Below, in pieces: positions 1 through 7,398 of a stretch of 10,690 bases of DNA. The notes under the pieces are model-generated. The model had not been told where the DNA came from. It worked only from the letters and a program-made list of their open reading frames with translations, and did not search any database. Made by a program: the position numbers and the translations under genes. The DNA comes from Gammaproteobacteria bacterium. Its GTDB lineage: Bacteria > Pseudomonadota > Gammaproteobacteria > Enterobacterales > Kangiellaceae. The stretch lies in the NCBI GenBank assembly GCA_002401655.1, contig NVTT01000020.1, forward strand, positions 8,687-19,376, read 5' to 3'. Position 1 is the stretch's first letter. Every line of letters begins with the position of its first letter.

Positions 1-302
1 ACTAGTGGAGTGTCATCTAAAAGTCGATTAATCGGTTTGATTTTTTCAAGCGGTAAATTCGAACTAGCACCTATTTTATTAATCACACCAATTTTAATTC
101 GGTTAGAAAACGAGACTTCTACCCGCATCCCCACTTTTGCCTCTACTGCATTATCGACCGAGATCTTGTAATCAAACAGCCTCCTGAGTGGGACGTTTAT
201 CGAGATCCCTAGTACAACAAATTCCTCTGAAGAGGGATTTTCTGTTGTTTCAAATAGATTGTGATTAAGAGGCGATTGAGTCAAGCTAATAGAGTTAGTC
301 AT
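1..302 (-). CDS. priA: Primosomal protein N' (PriA helicase), N-terminal fragment cut by window edge
   Basis: PriA is the 3'-to-5' DNA helicase that reloads the replisome at stalled forks. Only 100 codons are visible, running leftward from an ATG at 302-300 with no stop before the edge. The reading (FVVLGISINVPLRRLFDY, then GMRVEVSF..RIKIGVI, then LEKIKPINRLLDDTPL) follows the start of E. coli PriA, namely its 3'-DNA-binding domain, including the PL..FDY and G.RV.V.F motifs. The conserved part begins at about residue 28, so there is a polar N-terminal extension of about 27 residues that E. coli PriA lacks. No usual start codon lies in frame between a TTG at codon 7 and the core. No clear Shine-Dalgarno sequence precedes the ATG. 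The helicase domains lie outside the window. The gene diverges from maeA across a 235-base spacer. Confidence 0.85.
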   Translation of the reverse strand, partial: MTNSISLTQSPLNHNLFETTENPSSEEFVVLGISINVPLRRLFDYKISVDNAVEAKVGMRVEVSFSNRIKIGVINKIGASSNLPLEKIKPINRLLDDTPL

Positions 303-537
303 ATTAAGTGTTGATTTCAGTTTGAAGCATTGGCGTTGGCATTACAAGAAACCTAAACTAAATTTAGTAATTTAAAGCCTTACTGGTCACACCATCCATT
401 TAGAAAAGAAATAAGGCTTATAATTAATGGCAGTTTTGTTACTATGAACTAGAATTAACTAACTGATTTTAATCTAAAAACTCATTTTACTCCAAAACTG
501 GCTTAATCAAAAAAATAACATTCAAGGCAAACGGCTC
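303..537. promoter_or_regulatory. Divergent priA/maeA intergenic region
   Basis: This 235-base AT-rich spacer separates the leftward priA from the rightward malic enzyme gene and must hold promoters for both. It contains a perfect TATAAT on the plus strand at 419-424, an 8-bp inverted repeat (AAGCCTTA 375-382, TAAGGCTT 412-419) and a 12-bp perfect palindrome ACTAAATTTAGT at 357-368. For priA I see no convincing -35/-10 pair on the minus strand. No small ORF or RNA gene is evident. Confidence 0.55.
396..424 (+). promoter_or_regulatory. Candidate sigma-70 promoter for maeA
   Basis: The -10 hexamer TATAAT at 419-424 is a perfect consensus match, but the hexamer 17 bases upstream (CCATTT, 396-401) matches -35 poorly. 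The promoter would therefore probably need an activator. Transcription would start near 431 and give a leader of about 107 bases. One arm of the 8-bp inverted repeat overlaps the -10 and the other lies upstream of the -35. This is a by-eye prediction. Confidence 0.4.
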
Positions 538-2286
538 ATGTCAGAAATCAAATCCCCATCGAATTCAAAAAATCCCTCAGAATACAAAAAACAGGCATCC
601 AACAAAAAACGCCCTCTTTATATTCGTTATGCAGGTCCGGTATTATTAGAGACTCCATTACTCAACAAAGGGAGCGCATTCTCAGTAGAGGAAAGACAAT
701 CATTTAATCTTGAGGGATTACTGCCAAACGTTGTTGAAACAATAGAAGAGCAAACAAAGCGTGCTTATAGTCAATATTCGCTGTTTGAAAACGATTTAGA
801 CAAGCATATCTATTTAAGAAATATACAAGATACCAATGAAACCCTCTATTACAGCCTAATAACCACACATTTAGAAGAAATGATGCCGATTATTTATACT
901 CCAACGGTTGGGCTTGCTTGCCAGATGTTTTCTAAGATTTACCGTCGTAAACGTGGTCTGTTTATTTCTTATCCTGATCGTGAACGTATGGATTTTATTT
1001 TACAAAACGCAACCAAACAGAATGTAAAAGTCATTGTGGTCACTGATAGCGAGCGAATTTTAGGGCTTGGCGATCAGGGCATTGGCGGAATGGGTATTCC
1101 TATTGGTAAATTAGCATTGTATTCAGCCTGTGGTGGAATTAGCCCTGCACATTGTTTACCCGTTACTTTAGATGTCGGTACAAACAATCAAGAACTGCTC
1201 GATGATCCTATGTACATGGGATGGCGTCAAAAACGAATTACTGGCGATGATTATTTTGAATTCATTGATCGCTTTATTCAGGTAGTTACAGACCGCTGGC
1301 CAAATGCATTAGTACAATTTGAAGATTTTGCACAGGGTAATGCAACTCCATTATTGAAGAAATACCAGGATAAACTTTGCTGTTTTAATGATGATATTCA
1401 GGGAACGGCTTGCGTCACTGTTGGGACTTTATTAGCGTCTTGCTTAGCGCAAAAAACCTCACTCAAAGACCATAGGGTGGTGTTCGTCGGCGCTGGCTCA
1501 GCGGGTTGTGGCATTGCAAATCAAATTGTTGCTCATATGATGAAAGACGGTCTGAGCAAAGATGAAGCTTTAGAGCGTGTTTATTTGACTAGTAGTAAAG
1601 GTTTACTTCTTGAAGGAATGGATAGCATAAGAGATTTCCAGCAAGATTTTGTGAAGCCGTTAAAAATGGTTGGTTCATGGAGTTCAAAAAACGATGGTCG
1701 CGTTAGCTTATTAGATGTTGTTAAAAATGCCAAACCAACGATTTTGGTTGGTGTATCAGGTCAACCCGGTTTAATGAGCGAAGAAATTATTAAGTCTATG
1801 TACCAAAACTGCCAAAAACCGATTGTCATGCCTCTTTCCAATCCAACATCTAGAGTTGAAGCTCACCCAAATGATATAATTAAATGGACAGAGGGCAACG
1901 CCAACGTCTCAACGGGAAGTCCATTTAAAGATTTCTCCTTTGCGGGAAAAACGCATAGTTTTGCGCAGTGTAATAATGCTTATATATTTCCAGGAATTGG
2001 ATTGGGCGTCATCGCCTGTCGTTCAAAAAGAGTCACGGAAAAAATGTTTATGGCGGCCAGTGATGCTTTAGCGACATGTTCACCCTTGGTAAAAGGCGAT
2101 GGTAAAGACTTATTGCCTGCATTAAGTGATATCAAAGAAGTGAGTGTAATTATTGCTGTTGCAGTAGCCAGACAAGCAATGTCTGAAGGTGTAGCAGAGC
2201 TTATTTCTGATGATAAGTTGACTAAGCGAATTGATGCGAGTTTTTGGAAGCCTGAATATCGTGAATATCGACGGTGTTCTTTTTAA
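538..2286 (+). CDS. maeA: NAD-dependent malic enzyme (oxaloacetate-decarboxylating)
   Basis: This cytoplasmic enzyme oxidatively decarboxylates L-malate to pyruvate and CO2 with reduction of NAD, linking the TCA cycle to pyruvate during growth on C4 acids. The 582 residues align along their whole length with E. coli MaeA (565). The motif YTPTVG carries the catalytic Tyr120. [10 protein letters not shown] carries the catalytic Lys191. The metal ligands are Glu262 and Asp263 in FEDFAQGNA and Asp286 in NDDIQGT. The NAD-binding Rossmann loop is GAGSAG at 318-323. MPLSNPTSR and PGIGLG follow near the C-terminus. A Lys/Ser/Asn-rich N-terminal tail is about 16 residues longer than in E. coli. The only in-frame ATG is at 538, with a modest AAGG (524-527) 10 bases upstream. 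The gene appears monocistronic and ends before a strong hairpin. NAD preference is inferred from similarity to MaeA rather than the larger MaeB class, which has a phosphotransacetylase-like tail absent here. Confidence 0.96.
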   Translation: MSEIKSPSNSKNPSEYKKQASNKKRPLYIRYAGPVLLETPLLNKGSAFSVEERQSFNLEGLLPNVVETIEEQTKRAYSQYSLFENDLDKHIYLRNIQDTNETLYYSLITTHLEEMMPIIYTPTVGLACQMFSKIYRRKRGLFISYPDRERMDFILQNATKQNVKVIVVTDSERILGLGDQGIGGMGIPIGKLALYSACGGISPAHCLPVTLDVGTNNQELLDDPMYMGWRQKRITGDDYFEFIDRFIQVVTDRWPNALVQFEDFAQGNATPLLKKYQDKLCCFNDDIQGTACVTVGTLLASCLAQKTSLKDHRVVFVGAGSAGCGIANQIVAHMMKDGLSKDEALERVYLTSSKGLLLEGMDSIRDFQQDFVKPLKMVGSWSSKNDGRVSLLDVVKNAKPTILVGVSGQPGLMSEEIIKSMYQNCQKPIVMPLSNPTSRVEAHPNDIIKWTEGNANVSTGSPFKDFSFAGKTHSFAQCNNAYIFPGIGLGVIACRSKRVTEKMFMAASDALATCSPLVKGDGKDLLPALSDIKEVSVIIAVAVARQAMSEGVAELISDDKLTKRIDASFWKPEYREYRRCSF

Positions 2287-2309
2287 ACTAAAATAGTTTG
2301 ATGTAGCAA

Positions 2310-2342
2310 CTTAACAAAGGCGCTTTAAGCGCCTTTGTTAAT
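2310..2342. terminator. Bidirectional hairpin terminator between maeA and pit
   Basis: A perfect inverted repeat TTAACAAAGGCGC (2311-2323) and GCGCCTTTGTTAA (2329-2341) encloses TTTAA. One more T-A pair leaves a 14-bp stem with a 3-base loop. It sits between two convergent stop codons (2284-2286 and 2367-2365), where a shared terminator is expected. The arms supply mixed T-rich flanks rather than a long T tract, so efficiency is uncertain. A smaller hairpin (AAACTA-AAA-TAGTTT, 2285-2299) begins at the maeA stop codon. Confidence 0.8.
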
Positions 2343-2364
2343 TCTATAAAATGAGTTATCTTTT

Positions 2365-3636
2365 TTAAAGAAAAATCCCTTTCAACATAAAGAAGAACAT
2401 CATCGATAAAATAGCACCAGCGGGAAGAGTAACCACCCAGCTGACTGCAATCGTTTTAAGAACGCCTAAGTTTATTGCGGCAATTCCTCTAGCCATACCA
2501 ACCCCTAAAACAGCGCCGACTAAAGTGTGGGTAGTTGAAACAGGTATCCCCGTACCTGAAGCAATAACGACCGTGGTTGCTGCCGCTAACTCTGCTGCAA
2601 AACCACGACTAGGCGTAAGCTCGGTAATTTTCTTGCCGATAGTTGCCATAACTCTTGCACCAAACAAAGCCAAACCAACAACAATTCCACCGCCTCCAAG
2701 CAGAAGAATCCAAACAGGTAGTACTGATTTCGAGCCAATCAGACCGCCACTTTCGACAATACTGACCACTGCAGCCAATGGGCCAATGGCATTAGCGACA
2801 TCATTAGAGCCATGTGCGAATGCCATTCCACATGCCGTAACAATCATTAATGCACCAAATACTTTTTCTACACTAGCGTAATGAAACTCTTTATCCGCAC
2901 CTTCTTCTATCTTTTGTCTAGATATAAAGAATTTACCAATCAATGCTACCAGTAAGCCAACGCCAACTGCAGTAATTAAAGCTTCTTGGAAAGATAGGTT
3001 AATACCAACATGCTTTAACCCTTTCATTACTGTCACTAAGGAAATCATAAAACCCGCTAAGAACATATAATAAGGAACATATTTTTTCGCATTTTGTAAT
3101 GGTTTGTCAGTGTGTAAAATCAGCTTTTGTACGCTGGTAAATAACATGTATGCCATGGTTCCAGAAAGTAGTGGCGAAACAACCCAACTCGCAACAATCG
3201 AACCAACCTTACCCCATTGCACAACGTCCATACCAATTCCAACGGCTGCAAAACCAACGATCGCTCCTACAATTGAATGAGTCGTCGAGACAGGCCAACC
3301 GAAATAAGAGGCTACAATTAACCAGATACCCGCCGCCAATAAAGATGCCATCATTCCAAAAACAAGTAACTCGGGGGTGTCAACCATGGTACTTGCATCT
3401 ATAATTCCTTTACGAATAGTCGAGGTGACTTCCCCTCCAGCTAAAAAAGCACCTGCAAATTCAAAAATCATCGCAATAATAATGGCTTGTTTAACGGTTA
3501 ACGCTTTTGCGCCCACAGAGGTTCCCATGGCATTTGCAACATCATTTGCACCAATACCAAAAGCCATCAAAACCCCAAAAAGAGCGGCTAGACCAATTAA
3601 TACCGTTTGATACTCTGTAAAAAATATTTCATTCAT
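2365..3636 (-). CDS. pit: Inorganic phosphate transporter, PiT family
   Basis: This is an inner-membrane carrier of the PiT family, which takes up phosphate with a cation (as a neutral metal-phosphate with protons, or with sodium, depending on the member). The 423 residues are very hydrophobic, with about ten or more membrane segments. The protein shows the family's internal duplication: GANDVANAMGTSVG (residues 29-42) is echoed by GSNDVANAIGPLAA (276-289), and each half also has a PVSTTH motif (115-120 and 365-370). A charged central loop around 238-256 separates the halves. The ATG at 3636 has a weak AGAGA (3644-3648) seven bases upstream. The gene lies 155 bases downstream of the DUF47 gene on the same strand and ends at the shared terminator. 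The coupling ion cannot be decided from sequence alone. Confidence 0.95.
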   Translation of the reverse strand: MNEIFFTEYQTVLIGLAALFGVLMAFGIGANDVANAMGTSVGAKALTVKQAIIIAMIFEFAGAFLAGGEVTSTIRKGIIDASTMVDTPELLVFGMMASLLAAGIWLIVASYFGWPVSTTHSIVGAIVGFAAVGIGMDVVQWGKVGSIVASWVVSPLLSGTMAYMLFTSVQKLILHTDKPLQNAKKYVPYYMFLAGFMISLVTVMKGLKHVGINLSFQEALITAVGVGLLVALIGKFFISRQKIEEGADKEFHYASVEKVFGALMIVTACGMAFAHGSNDVANAIGPLAAVVSIVESGGLIGSKSVLPVWILLLGGGGIVVGLALFGARVMATIGKKITELTPSRGFAAELAAATTVVIASGTGIPVSTTHTLVGAVLGVGMARGIAAINLGVLKTIAVSWVVTLPAGAILSMMFFFMLKGIFL

Positions 3637-3791
3637 AATTTTATCTCTATTTCCTTACTGATATCTCACTAAGCTGAGGTTAATCGCGTTAGTTGGAGGT
3701 TTGTCACTCAACCGCTAGATAAAGGAATTATTTTATATTAACTATTTAATTAAAATTTAATCCATCGTTTATTAAAATGGCTGATTCAAAT
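3637..3791 (-). promoter_or_regulatory. DUF47-pit intergenic spacer with possible internal promoter
   Basis: This 155-base AT-rich gap is longer than expected within a tight operon. On the minus strand TATAAA (3737-3732) could be a -10, but the matching -35 (TTAAAT) is poor and the whole stretch is A/T runs. No strong terminator follows the DUF47 stop. Read-through plus weak internal initiation is the simplest reading. Confidence 0.25.
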
Positions 3792-4463
3792 TTAACGAGC
3801 AAGTAACAGCTCTAATCGTTGCCCAACTTCTTGAGACAAATCAGCAATATCACCAATCCAATCAATGACTTTATAAAAGAAAATAACATTGACCGCTGGC
3901 AACTCTTGCTCCAGATCAAAAATCTTACGGCGTATTTTAATTTGTAAAACATCTGCGTCACTTTCAATTTCATCCAATACAGTAATCATTTCTTCAACAA
4001 TGATGACTTCTCTACCTTTAAAACCTGACTCTAATAATTCATCTAATTGCTGAATGGCTTTATGCGCTTGTTTTGATGCATCGAGACTTCGAGCTAAATA
4101 GGCTTTTAGATTTTCTTCAATAACCGATGGAAACTCCATTTTTCGCCCAGTGACTAATCCCGCGATATCTTTAGCTTTATTCGCTATTTTGTCTTGAGAC
4201 GAAAGAAGACTTAAAAGATCGATGCGAGAAACTGGCATAAACAGACCTGATGGTAAGTTCATCCTCAATGTTTTTTTCATGTCATCCGCTTCATTTTCTT
4301 TAAAACGGATCTCTTTTTGATAGGTAGCCATAGTTTCCCAATCTTTTTGGAATACTGCGTCAAAAAAGTTTGGCAATAGCGCCACACAATCTTGGACTTT
4401 TCGCATGTGAGCTCGCATCGGCTTTAAAGGCGATGCAGCAAAAAGATCAATTATTGGATTCAT
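3792..4463 (-). CDS. DUF47 / PhoU-like phosphate transport regulator (TIGR00153 type)
   Basis: This is a helical PhoU-like protein of the DUF47 family, typically encoded beside Pit transporters and thought to modulate phosphate uptake; its biochemical role is not settled. The frame stays open up to a TTG at 4595, but I place the start at the ATG 4463-4461. A near-perfect Shine-Dalgarno AGGTGGA (4476-4470) sits six bases upstream, giving 223 residues, close to the usual family length. The extra 44 upstream codons look like chance open frame. The product starts MNPIIDLFAASPLKPM and is mostly long charged helices with PhoU-like acidic repeats (ENEADDMKK near 56-64, DEIESDADVLQ near 163-173) and a conserved end, KVIDWIGDIADLSQEVGQRLE. 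It has no membrane segment. It is upstream of, and co-directional with, pit, which supports a shared role. Confidence 0.88.
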   Translation of the reverse strand: MNPIIDLFAASPLKPMRAHMRKVQDCVALLPNFFDAVFQKDWETMATYQKEIRFKENEADDMKKTLRMNLPSGLFMPVSRIDLLSLLSSQDKIANKAKDIAGLVTGRKMEFPSVIEENLKAYLARSLDASKQAHKAIQQLDELLESGFKGREVIIVEEMITVLDEIESDADVLQIKIRRKIFDLEQELPAVNVIFFYKVIDWIGDIADLSQEVGQRLELLLAR

Positions 4464-4624
4464 ATTATTTCCACCTAATTTATTGAGGTATTTACTTAAT
4501 CGAATTAATGCTATCAAAAGCACTAATGACTTAAAACAAGATACTAATATCTGTTCAGCCGAGAGTCTAGTAGAAAAATAGACGGAGTGTGACAAATTGA
4601 CAGAATAGAGCTTATCAGCTCACT
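4464..4624 (-). promoter_or_regulatory. pdxH-DUF47 intergenic region, probable promoter for DUF47-pit
   Basis: The 161-base gap suggests DUF47-pit has its own promoter. On the minus strand TTGTCA (4595-4590) is a 5/6 match to -35, but the hexamer 17 bases on (TACTAG) is a poor -10. Just after the pdxH stop is a short stem GAGCT-GATA-AGCTC (4621-4608) without a T tract. An interrupted palindrome AGATA-CTAA-TATCT lies near 4535-4548. Two TGTCA copies eight bases apart do not fit the 11-base period of a Pho box. Confidence 0.3.
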
Positions 4625-5278
4625 TTATGGTGCCAAACGTTGAATAGTCCAGCGTTGATTGCCTGTCTGAATATCACCGGAGGTCGAATAACTAAAGCTA
4701 TCATGTAACCTTGAACCGCCACCTTGCCAAAATTCGAATCGTGTAGGCTTGATTAAATAACCTCCCCAAAAATCAGGCACGGGGATTTCTCCCTGCTTAA
4801 ACTTTTCTTTCATTTGTTCAAAAGCGTGATTAAGTAGTTTTCTGGAGGAAATAGGATGGCTTTGATTGGATGCCCAGGCTGCTAATTGGCTGTTTTTAGG
4901 ACGAGTAGAAAAATACGCTATATTTTCAGCAACGGATAAACGAGTCGCAACCCCTTGAATTTTAACTTGTCTCTCAAGTGGCAACCATGCAAAGTTAACG
5001 CTTACTTTATGGTTGTTCTTTATATCTTGTGCTTTGCGACTCTGTAGATTGGTATAAAAAATAAGCCCTTTGTCACTAAGATCTTTTAATAATACAATTC
5101 TTTGACTTGGTTGCCCACTAGAATCAACTGTGGCTAGATTCATTGCAGTAGCGTCTATCAATGACAATTCGCCAGCTTTGGTTAACCAATGACTGAGTTG
5201 AGTGGTTGGACTTGGGTTAAGCTCATTTTTGCTTAACCCTTGCTTTTTATATTCTCGACGAATGCTTTCTAAATTCAT
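4625..5278 (-). CDS. pdxH: Pyridoxamine 5'-phosphate oxidase
   Basis: PdxH is an FMN flavoenzyme that oxidises pyridoxine or pyridoxamine 5'-phosphate to pyridoxal 5'-phosphate with oxygen, the last step of vitamin B6 synthesis and salvage. At 217 residues it matches E. coli PdxH (218). The FMN-binding block R60-IVLLK is followed by FYTNLQSRKAQDI. LERQVKIQG, the substrate-binding YFSTRPKNSQ, FWGGYLIKP and EFWQGGGSRLHD follow, and the protein ends in the typical RLAP. By alignment, Lys65, Tyr122, Arg126, Ser130, Arg190 and His192 match the E. coli substrate-binding residues Lys72, Tyr129, Arg133, Ser137, Arg197 and His199. Two oddities: the usual HDRF is HDSF, and the final loop (residues 197-208) is longer than in E. 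coli. The ATG at 5278 lies in the second copy of a 16-bp tandem repeat, 19 bases after the ftsH stop, so translation is probably coupled to ftsH mRNA. Confidence 0.95.
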   Translation of the reverse strand: MNLESIRREYKKQGLSKNELNPSPTTQLSHWLTKAGELSLIDATAMNLATVDSSGQPSQRIVLLKDLSDKGLIFYTNLQSRKAQDIKNNHKVSVNFAWLPLERQVKIQGVATRLSVAENIAYFSTRPKNSQLAAWASNQSHPISSRKLLNHAFEQMKEKFKQGEIPVPDFWGGYLIKPTRFEFWQGGGSRLHDSFSYSTSGDIQTGNQRWTIQRLAP

Positions 5279-5295
5279 AAGCTTCTAAATTCATA
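5264..5295. repeat. 16-bp tandem duplication at the ftsH-pdxH junction
   Basis: Two adjacent 16-base units, GCTTTCTAAATTCATA (5264-5279) and AGCTTCTAAATTCATA (5280-5295), share an exact 12-base core and differ by one-base shifts in a T run. Each copy carries an ATG on the minus strand (5278 and 5294). The second unit fills nearly all of the 19-base gap between ftsH and pdxH, so the spacer seems to be a copy of the pdxH start. Confidence 0.85.
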
Positions 5296-5297
5296 GT

Positions 5298-7211
5298 TTA
5301 CGATTGTTCAGCAGCTCCGCCAATTTTACTTTCAGGTTTTTCTTCTTTTTTTGCTGAAGCTTTAGGAGGCTCACTTCCATGATCATCCCATCCTTTCGGA
5401 TCTTGGGGTGGCTTGCCAGCCATAATATCAGCAATTTGTGAAGCATCGATGGTTTCATACTTCATTAACGCATCAGCCATTGCTTGCAGTTTATCTTTAT
5501 TTGCATGCAATAACTTTTTCGCACGGGCGTAATTAATATCAATGATTCGCCTAACTTCATCATCAATTATTTTGGCTGTATCATCCGACACATGCTTAGT
5601 TTGCGTAACAGAACGGCCTAAAAAGACTTCGCCTTCTTCTTCCGCATACATCAACGGCCCTAATTTTTCAGAAAATCCCCACTGAGTCACCATGTTTCGA
5701 GCCACTTCAGTTGCTCGTTTAATATCGTTAGAGGCGCCTGTTGTTACCTGTTCAGGTCCATTAAGCATTTCTTCCGCAATCCGACCCCCATAAAGCATCG
5801 ATAACATGCTTTCTAGATATTCTTTGGAATAACTAAACCGATCTTTTTCTGGCAAATTAATGGTCACACCCAGCGCGTTACCCCTTGGGATAATCGAGAC
5901 CTTATAAACCGGATCTGAACTAGGAACTAACGTCCCGACAATAGCATGACCCGCTTCGTGCCATGCAGTATTCAATTTTTCGTCTTCGTCCATGACCATT
6001 GAGCGTCTTTCAGCTCCCATCAATATCTTATCTTTTGCTTTTTCGAAATACTCTTGGTTAACAGTTCTTGCATTGGCTTTTGCAGCAAATAACGCAGCCT
6101 CATTAACTAAGTTTGCTAAATCCGCACCGGACATTCCCGGTGTACCTCGAGCAATATCAAGTGGCTTAACATCCTCATCTAACGGAACTTTACGCATATG
6201 AACTTTCAAAATCTGCTCTCGACCTTTTATATCAGGCAGTCCAACGGTAACTTGTCTATCGAAACGACCTGGTCTTAACAACGCCGGATCTAAAACGTCA
6301 GGACGGTTAGTTGCAGCAATCACGATTACACCGTCATCCCCGTCAAACCCGTCCATTTCAACTAATAATTGGTTCAGCGTTTGCTCTCTTTCATCGTGTC
6401 CACCGCCCATGCCCGCGCCACGATGACGTCCAACCGCATCAATTTCATCAATAAATATAATACAAGGTGATTGTTTTTTTGCTTCTGCAAACATATCTCT
6501 TACGCGCGATGCACCAACACCAACAAACATTTCAACGAAGTCAGAACCAGAAATAGTAAAAAATGGTACTTTTGCTTCGCCAGAAATCGCTTTGGCTAAT
6601 AATGTCTTACCGGTACCAGGTGGCCCAACTAACAAAATACCTCGTGGTATTTTACCGCCTAATTTCTGGAATCTGGCTGGCTCTCGCAAAAAATCGACCA
6701 ATTCGGCAACTTCTTCTTTAGCTTCTTCACAACCTGCCACATCGGCAAAAGTCGTTTTAATTTGATCTTCACTTAATAAACGCGCTTTGCTCTTGCCAAA
6801 GCTCATTGCTCCACCTTTTCCGCCACCTTGCATTTGGCGCATAAAGAAAATCCATACACCTACTAGCAACAATATAGGACCAAAGGTAAAGAAAATGGTT
6901 GAAAGAAGACTATCGCCTTCAGCCTCTCTTCCAGTATAAGAAATTTGATTGTCGAGCGCTTTTTGAGCAAGTAACTCATGTGAACCAGCAGGAATTCGAG
7001 CGGTTAATGTTTCACCAGAAATTGTGGTAATTTCCGCTGTCCAATCAGCAACAACCACACTTCTAACTCGCCGTTCGCCGATATCTGCCATTAATTGAGA
7101 AAACTCAATTTCATTAGACTGTTGTTTTGCAGTTTCAAATTTATTAAAAACAGAAACCAATACCAAGCCGATAACCAGCCATAATAAAAGTTGTTTAATT
7201 GTATCGTTCAA
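5298..7211 (-). CDS. ftsH: ATP-dependent zinc metalloprotease FtsH
   Basis: FtsH is a hexameric inner-membrane AAA+ protease that extracts and degrades membrane proteins and short-lived regulators. In E. coli these include sigma-32, LpxC and WaaA. The 637 residues contain a first membrane segment (about 7-23), a periplasmic domain (about 25-100) and a second membrane segment (about 104-124). The AAA module has Walker A GPPGTGKT (196-203), the pore motif FVGVG with Phe229, Walker B IIFIDEID (251-258) and the second region of homology with arginine fingers Arg313 and Arg316. The zinc site HEAGH (418-422) is completed by Asp496 in SNDIKRA. A charged, Lys/Pro-rich tail ends the protein. The start is TTG (7211-7209), with AAAGGG (7224-7219) seven bases upstream and an in-frame TAA shortly before. 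The next ATG would delete the first membrane segment, so TTG is well supported. pdxH follows 19 bases later, not folP-glmM as in E. coli. Confidence 0.98.
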   Translation of the reverse strand: MNDTIKQLLLWLVIGLVLVSVFNKFETAKQQSNEIEFSQLMADIGERRVRSVVVADWTAEITTISGETLTARIPAGSHELLAQKALDNQISYTGREAEGDSLLSTIFFTFGPILLLVGVWIFFMRQMQGGGKGGAMSFGKSKARLLSEDQIKTTFADVAGCEEAKEEVAELVDFLREPARFQKLGGKIPRGILLVGPPGTGKTLLAKAISGEAKVPFFTISGSDFVEMFVGVGASRVRDMFAEAKKQSPCIIFIDEIDAVGRHRGAGMGGGHDEREQTLNQLLVEMDGFDGDDGVIVIAATNRPDVLDPALLRPGRFDRQVTVGLPDIKGREQILKVHMRKVPLDEDVKPLDIARGTPGMSGADLANLVNEAALFAAKANARTVNQEYFEKAKDKILMGAERRSMVMDEDEKLNTAWHEAGHAIVGTLVPSSDPVYKVSIIPRGNALGVTINLPEKDRFSYSKEYLESMLSMLYGGRIAEEMLNGPEQVTTGASNDIKRATEVARNMVTQWGFSEKLGPLMYAEEEGEVFLGRSVTQTKHVSDDTAKIIDDEVRRIIDINYARAKKLLHANKDKLQAMADALMKYETIDASQIADIMAGKPPQDPKGWDDHGSEPPKASAKKEEKPESKIGGAAEQS

Positions 7212-7235
7212 AAGAATACCCTTTAAATTGTTTTA

Positions 7236-7255
7236 AATCGAAAACACTTTCGATT
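7236..7255 (-). promoter_or_regulatory. Hairpin in the ftsH leader
   Basis: A perfect 8-bp inverted repeat AATCGAAA (7236-7243) and TTTCGATT (7248-7255) with a 4-base loop ends about 12 bases before the AAAGGG Shine-Dalgarno of ftsH. No T tract follows in the ftsH direction, so it is unlikely to stop transcription. It could be a leader structure affecting stability or translation, or a dyad operator. The role is inferred from position only. Confidence 0.4.
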
Positions 7256-7280
7256 CAGTCTATTTCAAATCTGTTAATTG

Positions 7281-7309
7281 ATTGTAACGAAAGATAACCA
7301 CCACTAACC
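7281..7309 (-). promoter_or_regulatory. Possible ftsH promoter
   Basis: The 187-base gap after rlmE suggests ftsH has its own promoter. On the minus strand TACAAT (7286-7281) matches the -10 consensus at five of six positions, with only a weak -35 upstream (TTGGTT at a 19-base spacing). Transcription would begin near 7274, giving a leader of about 60 bases that includes the hairpin at 7236-7255. I see no clear heat-shock (sigma-32) promoter. Confidence 0.25.
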
Positions 7310-7398
7310 AATCATTTTTTGTTTCTTAATGTATCTATCATTAAAAGCATCTGTATTAATTTGTCTTTGCTTTAAAGTCTCTCTTTATAATTGACAGC

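Noticed and set aside
1..6. ACTAGT (SpeI site) exactly at the left edge, as if a cloning junction
   Set aside because: The priA frame runs straight through it, and a six-base site at an edge is not evidence of a junction.
2525..3610. Three open frames on the plus strand opposite the Pit gene (2525-2881, 3150-3404, 3377-3610)
   Set aside because: They are antisense shadows of a strongly conserved membrane protein and show no recognisable domain or ribosome-binding site.
3652..3727. Distant inverted repeat (TTCCTT / AAGGAA) in the pit leader
   Set aside because: Only six bases pair over about 70 bases of AT-rich DNA, which is expected by chance.
4464..4595. A 44-codon N-terminal extension of the DUF47 protein starting at TTG 4595, with a hydrophobic stretch
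   Set aside because: The start would be TTG without a ribosome-binding site, whereas the ATG at 4463 has a near-perfect AGGTGGA and gives the normal family length.
4586..4603. Pho box-like pair of TGTCA repeats upstream of DUF47-pit
   Set aside because: The copies are eight bases apart rather than the eleven of PhoB sites, and the second 7-mer matches poorly.
4608..4621. Terminator after pdxH (GAGCT-GATA-AGCTC)
   Set aside because: The stem is only 5 bp and no T tract follows it on the minus strand.
5992..6201. Plus-strand open frame opposite ftsH
   Set aside because: It is antisense to the conserved AAA domain of FtsH and has no family resemblance.
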